A program made the translations under genes and the position numbers. This document shows positions 8,506 to 17,985 of a DNA stretch of 47,883 nucleotides, piece after piece (position 1 is the stretch's first letter; the number at the start of each line of letters is the position of its first letter). Below the pieces are notes generated by a model. The model saw only the letters and a list, made by a program, of their open reading frames with translations, was not told the DNA's origin and did no database searches. The DNA comes from Chloroflexota bacterium (GTDB lineage Bacteria > Chloroflexota > UBA11872 > UBA12225): contig CANFGH010000013.1 of assembly GCA_947446285.1 (NCBI GenBank), positions 1 to 47,883 of the forward strand, written 5' to 3'.

Positions 8506-10305
8506 GTGATTCCTCGCGAACGCATCCGAAACTTTTGCATCATCGCGCATGTTGACCACGGCAAGTCAACCCTGGCCGATCGCCTCCTCGAGGTGACCGG
8601 GACGATTTCCAAACGCGATCTCACCGAGCAGGTCCTTGACCAGATGGACCTCGAACGTGAGAAGGGCATCACGATCAAGGCGAAGGCCGTTCGGATGCTG
8701 TACCGCGCGCTGGATGGCCTGGACTACCAACTCAACCTGATCGACACTCCCGGCCACGTCGACTTCGCCTATGAAGTCAGCCGGGCATTGGCGTCTTGCG
8801 AAGGTGCGTTGCTCGTCGTGGATGCGGCTCAGGGCATTGAGGCCCAGACGCTGGCGAATACCTACCAGGCAATCGAACACAACCTCTCAATCATTCCCGT
8901 CATTAACAAGATTGACCTGCCCTCCGCACAGCCGGAACACGTCGCCGACGAGGTCGAGCGGGTAATTGGCCTGGCGCGCGAGGACTGCATCATGGCCTCG
9001 GCGAAGACCGGGGTCGGCACCATCGAAATTCTTGAGGCCATCGTCAGGCAGGTTCCCGCACCAGTCGGTGAAGCGTCAAAGCCTGTGCGTGCACTTATTT
9101 TCGACAGCCACTACGACACCCACAAGGGTGTGGTGGCGTACGTCCGGATGATCGATGGGCAGTTGAGGGCCGGCCAGAAGATCGTGATGATCCAGACCGG
9201 TATCACTGCCGACCTGCTTGAAGTAGGTGCGTTCCGGCCAAAGGGTGTTCAGGAAGCGAGCCTCGAACCCGGTGAGGTGGGCTACATCGCCACTGGCCTC
9301 AAGTCCGTCGCAGACTGCCGGGTTGGCGACACCGTGACCGACGCATCCCGACCAGCGCCCGAGGCGCTTGATGGCTACCAACCGGTGAAGCCAATGGTCT
9401 ACGCGGGCTTCTTTCCGGTAGAGAGCACCGACTTCCCGCTGCTGCGTGACGCACTTGACAAGCTCAAGCTCAATGACGCGGCACTCGTCTATCAGCCAGA
9501 GACGTCAGTCGCCCTTGGGTTTGGGTTCCGTTGCGGGTTTCTCGGCCTCCTTCACATGGAAATTGTTCAGGAGCGTCTCGAACGCGACTACAACTTGAAC
9601 CTTCTGGCAACGGTGCCAAGTGTGGAGTACGAGGTCTTGACCACCAAGGGCGAGATCATCAGGGTGGACAATCCTTCGGGTTTGCCATCTCCGGACCGGA
9701 TCGACACCATCAGCGAACCATGGATGGGTATCCAAGTGGTTGCCCCGAAGATCTACATTGGCGCAATCATGGATCTTGTGACCGCCCGCCGGGGTGAATA
9801 CAAGAAGATGGAGTACCTCGATGAGGGCCGGGTCCTCTTGCAGTACTCGGTGCCTCTTGCGGAAATCATCATCGACTTCTTCGACCAGTTGAAGTCGCGG
9901 ACGCAAGGATATGCGTCGCTGGATTACGCCATCGAGGGCTTGCGTGCCGGTCCTTTGGTTCGCCTTGACGTCCTTGTAAATGGTGAGCCAGTTGATGCCC
10001 TCTCGTTGATCATTCACCGTGACAAGGCGTACGACCATGGACGCGTCCTTGTGGAGAAGCTTCGCGGACTGATCCCGCGCCACATGTTCGAGATCCCGAT
10101 CCAGGCAGCCGTTGGCGCGCGAGTGATCGCCCGCGAAACGGTTCGTGCCATGCGCAAGGACGTCCTTTCCAAGTGCTACGGCGGCGATATCTCGCGCAAG
10201 CGCAAACTTCTCGAGAAGCAGAAGGAAGGCAAGCTGCGCATGAAGCGGGTTGGGAATGTCGAGATCCCACAGGAGGCCTTTCTGGCCGTCCTCAAGCTGT
10301 CCTGA
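8506..10305 (+). CDS. lepA: Elongation factor 4 (LepA), ribosome back-translocase GTPase
   Basis: The 599-residue protein has the full LepA architecture: G1 AHVDHGKST near residue 16, G3 DTPGH, G4 NKID and G5 SAK, then beta-barrel, domains III/V and a basic LepA-specific C-terminal domain ending in [16 protein letters not shown]. It binds the ribosome and remodels translocation complexes, affecting initiation and biogenesis. The track begins at TTG 8452, but 18 extra residues would be atypical. The GTG at 8506 gives [20 protein letters not shown], the expected family start, and lies seven bases after a TATACT box, so the message is probably leaderless. Confidence 0.95.
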   Translation: MIPRERIRNFCIIAHVDHGKSTLADRLLEVTGTISKRDLTEQVLDQMDLEREKGITIKAKAVRMLYRALDGLDYQLNLIDTPGHVDFAYEVSRALASCEGALLVVDAAQGIEAQTLANTYQAIEHNLSIIPVINKIDLPSAQPEHVADEVERVIGLAREDCIMASAKTGVGTIEILEAIVRQVPAPVGEASKPVRALIFDSHYDTHKGVVAYVRMIDGQLRAGQKIVMIQTGITADLLEVGAFRPKGVQEASLEPGEVGYIATGLKSVADCRVGDTVTDASRPAPEALDGYQPVKPMVYAGFFPVESTDFPLLRDALDKLKLNDAALVYQPETSVALGFGFRCGFLGLLHMEIVQERLERDYNLNLLATVPSVEYEVLTTKGEIIRVDNPSGLPSPDRIDTISEPWMGIQVVAPKIYIGAIMDLVTARRGEYKKMEYLDEGRVLLQYSVPLAEIIIDFFDQLKSRTQGYASLDYAIEGLRAGPLVRLDVLVNGEPVDALSLIIHRDKAYDHGRVLVEKLRGLIPRHMFEIPIQAAVGARVIARETVRAMRKDVLSKCYGGDISRKRKLLEKQKEGKLRMKRVGNVEIPQEAFLAVLKLS

Positions 10306-10467
10306 GTTTTGACACTGCCGTGACCAATCCGATTGACAATGGGCGTCGTATGTACGGTGGTCCCGGGTTCCGGGCGTGCGAAGCGATTTCTTTCCCTTGG
10401 CGTACCTGCGATGTGCAAGTGAATTCCCGATGAAGATCCGCCATGGAACTGGACCAAATCCATCGTG

Positions 10468-11457
10468 ATGATTGATGTAACCCACCTGACCAAGCAATAC
10501 GGGGACCGGGTGGCACTGCAGGATGTGAGCTTCCACGCCAACCGCGGCGAGATCCTGGGTCTTCTCGGGCCAAACGGTGCCGGCAAGAGCAGCACCATGC
10601 GCATCCTGACCGGGTACATGCCCCCTACCAGCGGGTCGGCGCGGGTGGCCGGGTTTGATGTCGTCACTGACTCCATCGAGGTCAGGCGCCGGATTGGCTA
10701 CTTGCCTGAGAATGTCCCCCTCTACACTGAGATGACCGTCCGGGCATATCTGGACTTCGTCGCCCGGGCCAAACAAGTGACCCAACGAGAAGACACGGTT
10801 GAATGGGCCATGGATGCGGCACGGGTCGATCACATGGCGGACGCGATCATCGGACGCCTGTCCAAGGGCTATCGGCAACGTGTTGGACTTGCGCAGGCAA
10901 TCCTAGCGGACCCGGAAGTCCTGATCCTCGATGAACCGACAGCAGGCCTTGACCCAAACCAGATCATCGAGACGAGGCAGCTTATCAAGTCGCTCGGGCG
11001 TGACCGGACGGTCATCCTTTCCACACATATCCTTCCCGAAGTCAGCATGATTTGCGACCGGGTCGTCATCATCAACAGAGGACAAGTCGTTGCTGAAGAC
11101 ACGCCAGATGGTCTGGCGCGTCGCGTGGCAGGTGCCGAACGGCTTTCGATCACCGTTCGCGGCCCGGACATCGAGATTGGTGATGCGCTGCGCGGGCTCC
11201 CGGGTGTTGCCCGGGTACTCGTTGGCGCGGGTGGCGGAGGCGTCGGCGTCTCACGGTTCGAGATTGATGCCGAGGGCGACGCAGACATTCGCGAGGTTGT
11301 CGCCTCGACGGTCATCGCATCCGGTTGGGGGCTTCGGGAAATGCGTTCTCAGGCGTTATCCCTGGAAGACGTTTTCCTGCAGTTGACCACTTCCGAGGTT
11401 GTCGAAGACTTTCAGCCACTGACGGTTCCGGCCACGGCACCGGAAGAAGCAGTTTGA
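10468..11457 (+). CDS. ABC transporter ATP-binding protein, GldA-like
   Basis: This 329-residue protein has a complete ABC ATPase domain: Walker A GPNGAGKSS near residue 38, signature LSKGYRQR, Walker B VLILDEPTAGLDP and the H-loop STH. An extra C-terminal domain of about 90 residues follows, as in the ATPases of ABC-2 type exporters. The downstream permease, GldG-type and DUF4340 genes fit a Gld-like module (GldA/GldF/GldG in Bacteroidetes gliding), although gliding itself is not implied. GTG at 10465 is an equally possible start; no Shine-Dalgarno is visible. Two TTGACA hexamers 24 bases apart (10309-10314 and 10333-10338) lie in the 160-base leader, but a matching -10 is not clear. Confidence 0.85.
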   Translation: MIDVTHLTKQYGDRVALQDVSFHANRGEILGLLGPNGAGKSSTMRILTGYMPPTSGSARVAGFDVVTDSIEVRRRIGYLPENVPLYTEMTVRAYLDFVARAKQVTQREDTVEWAMDAARVDHMADAIIGRLSKGYRQRVGLAQAILADPEVLILDEPTAGLDPNQIIETRQLIKSLGRDRTVILSTHILPEVSMICDRVVIINRGQVVAEDTPDGLARRVAGAERLSITVRGPDIEIGDALRGLPGVARVLVGAGGGGVGVSRFEIDAEGDADIREVVASTVIASGWGLREMRSQALSLEDVFLQLTTSEVVEDFQPLTVPATAPEEAV

Positions 11458-11577
11458 GAGGACGTTTTCCCCCAATGGACGGCGTCGTCTTGGTAACTCC
11501 TTTGGTGATGAACGTATTGGCCCTGGTGACGTGCGCTCCTTCACTGCCTTTCCCGAAGCGCTGAGGACTTCAAAAAC

Positions 11578-12330
11578 ATGAGTAGCCTTCCCGGCTCGAT
11601 CGCCAGGCACTGGTTCGGAACTTGGGCGGTTTCCCGTCGTGAACTTTATGCCTACCTCGTATCGCCAATGGCGTACGCGGTGGCTTCGGTGTTCCTGCTG
11701 GTCAACGGCTTCATCTTTTTCCTGATCCTCGCCCAAGGGTTTGCCGAGGCGAACCTGAAGGCCATCCTCCCTACGACCGCGTTCCTCTTGTTGCTGGTCA
11801 TTCCGGTCCTCACCATGCGCCTTGTCGCCGAGGAACGAAGTACCGGAACGATCGAACTGCTCATGACGTTTCCCCTCTCTGATGCCCAAGTAGTTGTAGG
11901 CAAGTTTCTGGCCACACTACTCACGTACGCGCTGATGCTCGTTCCGACCCTTGCCTACGTCCTGATCATCGTGATCTACGGTGCGACGGAGTGGGGTCCG
12001 ATCATGTCGGCATACATTGGCCTTCTTCTCCTGGGTGGAGCGTTCATTAGCCTTGGGCTGTTTGCATCGTCGCTTGCGGGGCGCAACCAAATCGTGGCTG
12101 CGATCCTCGGGATTGGCCTGCTCTTGATGCTCTGGGTGCTTGGATCCGGAGCGAGTGTCCTGGGTCCGCGACTGTCCCCAATCGTCGGATACCTGTCTTT
12201 GGCCGAACACTTCCAGAACTTCGGATTGGGCGTCCTCGAAGTGAAAGATGTCGTGTACTACCTGAGTGTGATGGCCGGATGTCTCTTCCTGACCACCCGA
12301 GTTGTTGAGTCTGGACGGTGGCGGGCATGA
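11578..12330 (+). CDS. ABC-2 type permease, GldF-like
   Basis: This 250-residue membrane protein has six apparent hydrophobic segments. The start SRRELYAYLVSPMAYAVASV FLLVNGFIFF and the segment TMRLVAEERSTGTIELLMTF PLSDAQVVVGKF are the hallmark of ABC-2 permeases of the GldF/CcmB-like group, which pair with the ATPase encoded just upstream. GAGGA lies nine bases before the ATG. The stop overlaps the start of the next gene (ATGA), suggesting translational coupling. The substrate is unknown. Confidence 0.85.
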   Translation: MSSLPGSIARHWFGTWAVSRRELYAYLVSPMAYAVASVFLLVNGFIFFLILAQGFAEANLKAILPTTAFLLLLVIPVLTMRLVAEERSTGTIELLMTFPLSDAQVVVGKFLATLLTYALMLVPTLAYVLIIVIYGATEWGPIMSAYIGLLLLGGAFISLGLFASSLAGRNQIVAAILGIGLLLMLWVLGSGASVLGPRLSPIVGYLSLAEHFQNFGLGVLEVKDVVYYLSVMAGCLFLTTRVVESGRWRA

Positions 12331-14144
12331 CCGTCTCACCCGAACGTCCATCCAACGATCCGAAGACCGAGAACCTTCCCGGTGGTTCACCACCAGTCGA
12401 GGGCAAGGCCAGTGACGAGGCTTCAGTGAGTGCGTCCGGCGAGACTGGTCAGTCCGATCATCCCGTGGAAGGCACTGGACTTGTCGACGATCACGACGGT
12501 TCATCGGGCCCTGACGACGTTGGGGTTCTTGCGATTGACACGGTTGCGCAAGACGCATCCGCCGATGACGCACCTCGTGAGAGCGTCGTTTCTTCTGTCG
12601 CGTCCGTGGCGGGTGCCGCCGGTGGTGTATCCCTTGTTGCCGGGCTGGTGTGGTGGGCTGCGGTCCAGTCAACATCACCTGAGGTCCTCGCCCTCCTGAT
12701 CGTCGGAGCCGTTCTCGTTGCGATCTACGCGATCGTCAACAGCCGCGAACTGCTGGTCTGGGCGGGTAGCCGGGGTGCGCAACGCGGGAGCGCCGCGACC
12801 GTGCAAGCCGTCGCCGTGATCGGACTGCTGGTCGTCATCAATTGGACCGCCAACACCTTCGGGGGTCAGATTGACCTGACTGACGCACGACGCTACACCC
12901 TTGCCGACCAGACCCAAAAGGTCCTCTCGCAACTTGATCGTGATGTCAAGATCGTCGCATTTTTTCCAAGCCGCCAGGAAGATCCCTTCACACGGGGAAC
13001 CAAGTCGCTTCTTAACCAGTACCAGAAGGCATCGCCGAGGATCACCATCGAGTTTGTTGACCCGGATGTGAACCCAGGTGCAGCCAAGCAGTACGACATC
13101 AAGAACTACCCGATCACGATCTTCACGTCGGGAGATCGCAAGGAAGAGACGACTGGCCTGACCGAACAGGACTTCACCAGCGCCTTGTTGAAGCTGTCTC
13201 GGACCGAGAAGAAGAAGGTCTATTTCCTCCAGGGACATCAGGAACGCGACCCCGACTCTTCGCAACCGACCGGTTTCAATACCATCTCTCAGGCACTGAA
13301 GCGAGAGAATTACGTGGTTGAGAAGTTGTCCTTCCTCACTAGTCCGCAGGTGCCTGCCGACGCCGCGGTCCTCGTGATCGCCGGAGCGCGTGCGCGTGCC
13401 CTTGAGAACGAGGTCAAGGCGGTCTCCGACTTCCTTGACGCTGGTGGACACGTGCTCGCGCTTCTGGAACCGAAGCAGGAGACGGGGTACGAGGCGATAT
13501 TCGAGAAGTGGAACATCAGCGTTGGCAATGACTTGGTCATCGATCCGTCGCGCAATTACAACGGTGACCCGCTGACCCCTGCGCCCTTACCTCAGCCCGG
13601 GCACCGGATTACCGGATCCTTGACGGATGTCTTGATGCCAGGTTCGCGGACAATCACCCCGAAGTCGGCAGCGGGGACCGATCTCGCAATCGCGTCACTT
13701 CTCAAGACCACCGAGCGTGGATGGGGCGAGACTACCCTGTCGGGACAGGCGAAGTTTGACGAAGGTGCCGACCTCAAAGGGCCGGTTTCGGTTGCGGTGG
13801 CAGTGAATCGGTCGGATCCGACCGCTCCAGTCACCCCTGGCGCGACGCCAACCCCCAACGCCGCCCCAAAGGCCCCGAAGGGCCGGATGGTCGTCGTTGG
13901 AAACACCGAATTTGCTGCGAATACGCTTGCGGCGCCAGTGCTGGGGAACCGCGACTTCTTCGTGAATTCCGTGAACTGGCTGGCAGAGGAAGAGGAATTG
14001 ATCAGCATTCGTGCTGAACCTCAGTCCGCTGCGACAGTCGTGATGACGAACCAGTCCCAGGTTCTCGTCTTCTTCACAACGGTGGTCCTGGTGCCACTAT
14101 CTGCGCTCTTGATCGGCATTGCGGTCTGGTGGCAGCGTCGGTGA
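12327..14144 (+). CDS. GldG-type ABC auxiliary membrane protein
   Basis: This 605-residue protein begins with about 90 acidic, Ser/Pro-rich residues, then two or three membrane helices (residues ~95-180). A large extracytoplasmic domain follows with LTDARRYTLADQTQKVLSQL DRDVKIVAFF, the typical opening of the GldG / ABC-type uncharacterised transport region, and a final C-terminal helix precedes the terminal QRR. VIAGARARALENEVKAVSDF LDAGGHVLALLEP matches the conserved part of such DUF4350-like folds. I chose the ATG at 12327 because it forms an ATGA overlap with the permease stop; the track uses a GTG three codons earlier. It probably works with the ATPase and permease as one complex. Confidence 0.78.
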   Translation: MTVSPERPSNDPKTENLPGGSPPVEGKASDEASVSASGETGQSDHPVEGTGLVDDHDGSSGPDDVGVLAIDTVAQDASADDAPRESVVSSVASVAGAAGGVSLVAGLVWWAAVQSTSPEVLALLIVGAVLVAIYAIVNSRELLVWAGSRGAQRGSAATVQAVAVIGLLVVINWTANTFGGQIDLTDARRYTLADQTQKVLSQLDRDVKIVAFFPSRQEDPFTRGTKSLLNQYQKASPRITIEFVDPDVNPGAAKQYDIKNYPITIFTSGDRKEETTGLTEQDFTSALLKLSRTEKKKVYFLQGHQERDPDSSQPTGFNTISQALKRENYVVEKLSFLTSPQVPADAAVLVIAGARARALENEVKAVSDFLDAGGHVLALLEPKQETGYEAIFEKWNISVGNDLVIDPSRNYNGDPLTPAPLPQPGHRITGSLTDVLMPGSRTITPKSAAGTDLAIASLLKTTERGWGETTLSGQAKFDEGADLKGPVSVAVAVNRSDPTAPVTPGATPTPNAAPKAPKGRMVVVGNTEFAANTLAAPVLGNRDFFVNSVNWLAEEEELISIRAEPQSAATVVMTNQSQVLVFFTTVVLVPLSALLIGIAVWWQRR

Positions 14145-14150
14145 CGAACC

Positions 14151-14855
14151 ATGACTAGTTCCCTTTCCAGAACCCGACCTGCCACACCACCAGGTGGGAG
14201 TGGCCCGCGCAAAGAGATGCCTCGTCAGCAGCGGGAGGCTGCGCCGGTCGTGCCAGTATCCCGTGGACGTGCAGGTGTCCGTTTGACGAGTTTGCTTGTG
14301 ATTATTCTGGTGAGTTCAACGGCCGGGGCATGGTATTTCGGCGGGCAGGCAACCGAGGCGACTACCACCGCCAAGCAAGTAGTCTCTCTCACATCGGGGA
14401 ATGTGCAGAAAGTCACCCTGCAGGCAACGGGCCAGGCCGTGACCTTCGAACGCAATGCCGACGGCAAGATGGCGCCGACGTCACCGATTGCCACGCCAAC
14501 GGCGGCTCCGGCACCAGTTGGGCTGGTGTCCACTCCGGTGCTTCCGCCAGTGCAGATTGACACGGGCGCGCGCATCGAAAGCTACCTGACCCAGTTGCAT
14601 GATCTCACGATAGACCGCGTCTTGGTCAAGACACCCGGTGAGGGTGCCGAGTATGGACTTGACAAGCCCGTGCTTGTTGCGACTATTTCGCCGAAATCCG
14701 GAGCGCCAGTGACCATTTCACTTGGATCTGGCAATCCTCAAGGGAACGCCGTGTACGTCCGGCGCGACCCACCGGGAGATATCGTGCTCGTTTCTCGCTA
14801 CACGATTGACGAGTTCTTGAAGTTCGCCCAGTCCATAACCCCGGCCAATCCGTAA
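14151..14855 (+). CDS. DUF4340-type protein, last gene of the Gld-like operon
   Basis: The 234-residue protein has an N-terminal basic segment, one membrane helix near residues 44-62 (LTSLLVIILVSSTAGAWYF) and an extracytoplasmic domain. The domain contains paired phrases such as KVTLQATGQAVTFERNADGK M and EYGLDKPVLVATISPKSGAP V, the pattern of DUF4340 proteins, in which the substrate-like repeat GL..P...V.. recurs. It starts six bases after the GldG-type stop, so it belongs to the same transcript. Function of the family is not known; co-occurrence with ABC-2/GldG genes is common. Confidence 0.72.
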   Translation: MTSSLSRTRPATPPGGSGPRKEMPRQQREAAPVVPVSRGRAGVRLTSLLVIILVSSTAGAWYFGGQATEATTTAKQVVSLTSGNVQKVTLQATGQAVTFERNADGKMAPTSPIATPTAAPAPVGLVSTPVLPPVQIDTGARIESYLTQLHDLTIDRVLVKTPGEGAEYGLDKPVLVATISPKSGAPVTISLGSGNPQGNAVYVRRDPPGDIVLVSRYTIDEFLKFAQSITPANP

Positions 14856-14893
14856 TTCCGGGACGCTTGGCACGCGTTGCAACCGTGGTCGCG

Positions 14894-15556
14894 CTACCTG
14901 TGTCGTCTGGCGAGGACCGCCTCGACGTCCGCCGGGGTCATTCCGGCATCGGCCAGAAGCACAAGCGTGTGGAACCAGAGGTCCGCCATCTCATTCGAGA
15001 GTTCCTCGTGTGAACGGTTCTTGGCGGCGATGATCACCTCGGCAGCTTCCTCACCAACCTTCTTCGCGATGCGGTCGACGCCACGCGCCAGCAATCCGGC
15101 TACATAGGATCCCTCTGGCTTGGTGCGCTTTCGCTCCTCGATGATTGCATGGACCCACGATAATGATCCGGCTCGGGTATCCAGACTTTCTGACCATGGT
15201 TTGGACGCTTCTATATCTTGGCCATCAAGGGTGCGGAAATAGCATGAGACCGCGCCGGTATGGCAGGTCGGCCCAACTGGATCCGCAAGGTACAGGAGGC
15301 TAGTGTCCTCGCAGTTGCGTCGGATTTCGGTGACGTTCAGGTAATTCCCCGACGTCGCGCCCTTGTGCCATGGTTCGTTCCGTGACCGGCTCCAGAACCA
15401 GGCCTGACCAGTTTCGATGGTCCTCGAAACCATCTCACGGGTCGTAAAGGCCACCATGAGCACTTCGCCAGTGGCGCGGTCCTGGACGACGACCGGGATG
15501 AGGCCATCCGGACCGAATGCGATCGTTTCAAGTCCGCCATCGTGTAGCCCCGACAT
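14894..15556 (-). CDS. hisIE: Bifunctional phosphoribosyl-AMP cyclohydrolase / phosphoribosyl-ATP pyrophosphatase
   Basis: Residues ~1-115 are HisI (WSRSRNEPWHKGATSGNYLN V; zinc-type cysteines in PTCHTGAVSCYF) and ~130-220 are HisE (helical, with EEAAEVIIAAK). Together they perform steps two and three of histidine biosynthesis: HisE hydrolyses PR-ATP to PR-AMP, and HisI opens the adenine ring. The usual magnesium-binding DCDxD of HisI reads NCEDT (residues 81-85), so all three acidic ligand positions differ from the textbook motif; the remaining signature is intact. AGAAGGAC precedes the ATG by six bases. It is the last gene of the yggS-yggT-hisHAF-hisIE run, 113 bases after hisF, and converges with the DUF4340 gene. 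Confidence 0.92.
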   Translation of the reverse strand: MSGLHDGGLETIAFGPDGLIPVVVQDRATGEVLMVAFTTREMVSRTIETGQAWFWSRSRNEPWHKGATSGNYLNVTEIRRNCEDTSLLYLADPVGPTCHTGAVSCYFRTLDGQDIEASKPWSESLDTRAGSLSWVHAIIEERKRTKPEGSYVAGLLARGVDRIAKKVGEEAAEVIIAAKNRSHEELSNEMADLWFHTLVLLADAGMTPADVEAVLARRHR

Positions 15557-15669
15557 GGGTGAGTCCTTCTCGTTCGTGAGATCGGCGAGTTCGGTGAGTC
15601 ACTGCAGTGGGCGGTGGCACAAGCGTCCAGGCCGTGGTTTCGTGGAACCCGACTGGCACACGCCGTGCC

Positions 15670-16443
15670 TTACAAGCGCACGGGCAATCCGTGAGTTGCG
15701 AGGTGACGCTTCACTTCGGGGACTGAAAAGACGCCGTAGTGGAACACTGATGCCGCGAGAACTGCGTGGGCATGCCCGATCGAGAACGCGTCGGTGAAGT
15801 GGTCCAGGGTTCCTGCGCCTCCGGACGCCACAACAGGAACTTCAACGAGCCCGGTAACCGTACTGAGCAGGTCAAGGTCGTATCCCTCGCGCGTGCCATC
15901 CGCATCGATCGAGTTGAGCACCAACTCCCCGGCGCCCCGGTCAACGCCCTCGCGTGCCCAGGCAACCGCGTCAATCCCGGTCGCCTTGCGCCCACCATTC
16001 ACGTAAACCTGCCACCAGTTCCGGCCATCGTCCTCAACAGTCTTCTTTGCATCGATTGAAAGCACGATGCACTGGCTCCCGAACCTGCGCGCACCTTGAT
16101 CGATCAGATCGGGAGTGCGTACGGCTGCTGAATTGATGCTTGTCTTGTCGGCGCCGGCACGCAGTACGCCGTACAAGTCATCGACGGTGGCTAATCCACC
16201 ACCGACACAGAGAGGGATGAACAATTCCCGCGCACAGTCCTCAAGGAGGCCCATGAACAAACCGCGGCCTTCATGGGAGGCGGTGATGTCATAGAACACC
16301 AGTTCATCGGCACCCTCGGTGTTGTACCGGCGTGCGAGTTCAATCGGATCACCCGCATCCTTGTCTGCCGAGAACTTCACTCCCCGGACGACACGGCCCG
16401 CAGCAACATCGAGACAGGGAATGACCCGCTTCGTCAACATCAT
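15670..16443 (-). CDS. hisF: Imidazole glycerol phosphate synthase cyclase subunit HisF
   Basis: This 257-residue TIM barrel has both catalytic aspartates in context: CLDVAAGRVVRGVKF near the start and SIDAKK in the middle (Asp11 and Asp130 of Thermotoga HisF). Phosphate-binding motifs GGGLAT and ASGGAG are present. HisF joins ammonia from HisH to PRFAR, giving IGP and AICAR. It starts 11 bases after the hisA stop; two consecutive ATG codons leave a one-codon ambiguity, and GGGAAG precedes them. Confidence 0.96.
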   Translation of the reverse strand: MMLTKRVIPCLDVAAGRVVRGVKFSADKDAGDPIELARRYNTEGADELVFYDITASHEGRGLFMGLLEDCARELFIPLCVGGGLATVDDLYGVLRAGADKTSINSAAVRTPDLIDQGARRFGSQCIVLSIDAKKTVEDDGRNWWQVYVNGGRKATGIDAVAWAREGVDRGAGELVLNSIDADGTREGYDLDLLSTVTGLVEVPVVASGGAGTLDHFTDAFSIGHAHAVLAASVFHYGVFSVPEVKRHLATHGLPVRL

Positions 16444-16454
16444 TCAGCTTCCCG

Positions 16455-17231
16455 TCACGCGCCGGTTCGGGTTGCGGCGATTGCCTCCGCGACGGTGAGG
16501 CGCCCGGCGTACAGTGCGCTTCCGACGACCGCGCCCTCGAGGCCGAGCCGATGCAATTCCTGGAGTTGCGCCACCGTCGTCACTCCGCCAGATGCGATCA
16601 CGGACGCACGTCCGGCAACGGCGCGGTTCAGGACCTCGAGTTCCGGGGTGTTCGGACCAGTCAACGTTGAGTCACGTGCGATGTCGGTGCAGACAAAGCG
16701 GATCACACCCAGTCCGATCATGGCCTCGGCGAGGTCTCGGGTGGTCATCTCGGATGGTGCCTGCCAGCCCCGGGTGGCAACACGACCATCGCGTCCGTCA
16801 ATCCCGACGATGACCGCTTCGGGGCCAGAGGCACGAACCGTTTCAGCGACGTGTTCAGGATGTTCAACGGCGGCCGTGCCGAAGATTACGCGGTCTGCGC
16901 CGGCATCCAGGGCGGCCCTGGCGACCGCTGCGGAGCGGATGCCACCGCCCAGTTCAAGTCGTGCGCCATGCGAATGCACGATGTCGGCAAGCTTTCGAAC
17001 CAGGGCAGCGTTTGCCGGTGCCCCATCACGGGCACCATCAAGGTCAACCACGTGGAGCCACGAGGCACCATCCTCAAGGAACCGGTGCGCAACGGCTTCA
17101 GCCGGATCGTCGTAGACCGTCTCGCGGGCGTAGTCGCCCTGGTAGAGGTCGACGACCAGTCCTCCCCGCAGGTCAATGGATGGCAGGATAAGGAATCCCG
17201 CACCCTGGTCCACATCTGTCCCGGCGTTCAT
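16455..17231 (-). CDS. hisA: ProFAR isomerase HisA
   Basis: The 258-residue TIM barrel isomerises ProFAR to PRFAR. It contains ILPSIDLRGGLVVDLYQGDY with the catalytic Asp, LGGGIRS for phosphate binding, and CTDIARDSTLTGPN carrying the second catalytic Asp. About 13 residues precede the usual start of the family, so translation could begin slightly later. Its ATG overlaps the hisH stop (ATGA), showing tight coupling within the operon. Confidence 0.95.
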   Translation of the reverse strand: MNAGTDVDQGAGFLILPSIDLRGGLVVDLYQGDYARETVYDDPAEAVAHRFLEDGASWLHVVDLDGARDGAPANAALVRKLADIVHSHGARLELGGGIRSAAVARAALDAGADRVIFGTAAVEHPEHVAETVRASGPEAVIVGIDGRDGRVATRGWQAPSEMTTRDLAEAMIGLGVIRFVCTDIARDSTLTGPNTPELEVLNRAVAGRASVIASGGVTTVAQLQELHRLGLEGAVVGSALYAGRLTVAEAIAATRTGA

Positions 17232-17899
17232 GCCACCCCCACAGTATCGGCTTGGCGGACTGTCCCGTGGCCAAGTTCGCCACGAACGATCCGACCGAAA
17301 TTTGCATACAGCCGCAACCCACCGGTTGCGCTCTTTTCTGGGTGGAACTGCGTTGCCACAAGGCTTCCCGATGCAATCACCGACGGAAACGTGGGGCCAT
17401 ATGTTGTATCTCCAATAACAATCTTCGGGTCAGTTGCATCAACGTGGAAGGAATGCACGAAATAGAAGTGCGTGCCATCAGCGATGCCGTCAAAGATCGG
17501 ATGTGACCGCACTTGGCGCACTTGGTTCCAACCCATGTGGGGAATGCTCAGGCCGGGAGCAAATCGACGGACGGTTCCTCCGAGAATGTCAAGGCATGCG
17601 TGCGATCCACCTTCCTCGGAAACGGTGAACAGGGCTTGCATGCCCATGCACACGCCAAGGAATGGCTTTCCCGCCGAGATGACCTCACCGATCACACCGG
17701 TAAGGTTCCGAGACACTAGGTTTTCCATGGTGTCGGCGGCGGCGCCAACCCCCGGGAGGATGACACCCGGCGCCCTCCGGATGACCGACGCATCGTCAGT
17801 GACAATTGCGTTGAGCCCGGCATGGACGACGGCATGCACGACGCTCCGGAGATTTCCCGCTCCGTAATCAATGATGGCGATTGCGTCGGCGGTGCTCAC
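17228..17899 (-). CDS. hisH: Imidazole glycerol phosphate synthase glutaminase subunit HisH
   Basis: This 223-residue class I glutamine amidotransferase has the nucleophile elbow LGVCMGMQ (Cys near residue 84) and the His-Glu pair in QFHPEKS. The N-terminus AIIDYGAGNLRSV is diagnostic for HisH. It supplies ammonia to HisF. It begins with GTG, five bases after a strong Shine-Dalgarno AGAGGAGG (17905-17912). yggT lies 86 bases upstream on the same strand. Confidence 0.96.
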   Translation of the reverse strand: MSTADAIAIIDYGAGNLRSVVHAVVHAGLNAIVTDDASVIRRAPGVILPGVGAAADTMENLVSRNLTGVIGEVISAGKPFLGVCMGMQALFTVSEEGGSHACLDILGGTVRRFAPGLSIPHMGWNQVRQVRSHPIFDGIADGTHFYFVHSFHVDATDPKIVIGDTTYGPTFPSVIASGSLVATQFHPEKSATGGLRLYANFGRIVRGELGHGTVRQADTVGVA

Positions 17900-17985
17900 A
17901 ATGGCCTCCTCTGAGGGCGAACGGTGACCGGCATGAAGGGGTTGTCACACGGCTCAAGCCACCGGACCATTACCCCGGGCCAAGG

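Noticed and set aside
10309-10338. Two TTGACA hexamers 24 bases apart before the Gld-like operon
   Set aside because: Neither has a convincing -10 box at 16-18 bases, so no promoter was listed.
9505-10878. 457-residue minus-strand ORF
   Set aside because: Lies antisense to lepA and the ABC ATPase gene, which are certain; its composition reflects the complementary strand.
12675-13451. 258-residue minus-strand ORF
   Set aside because: Antisense shadow of the GldG-type gene.
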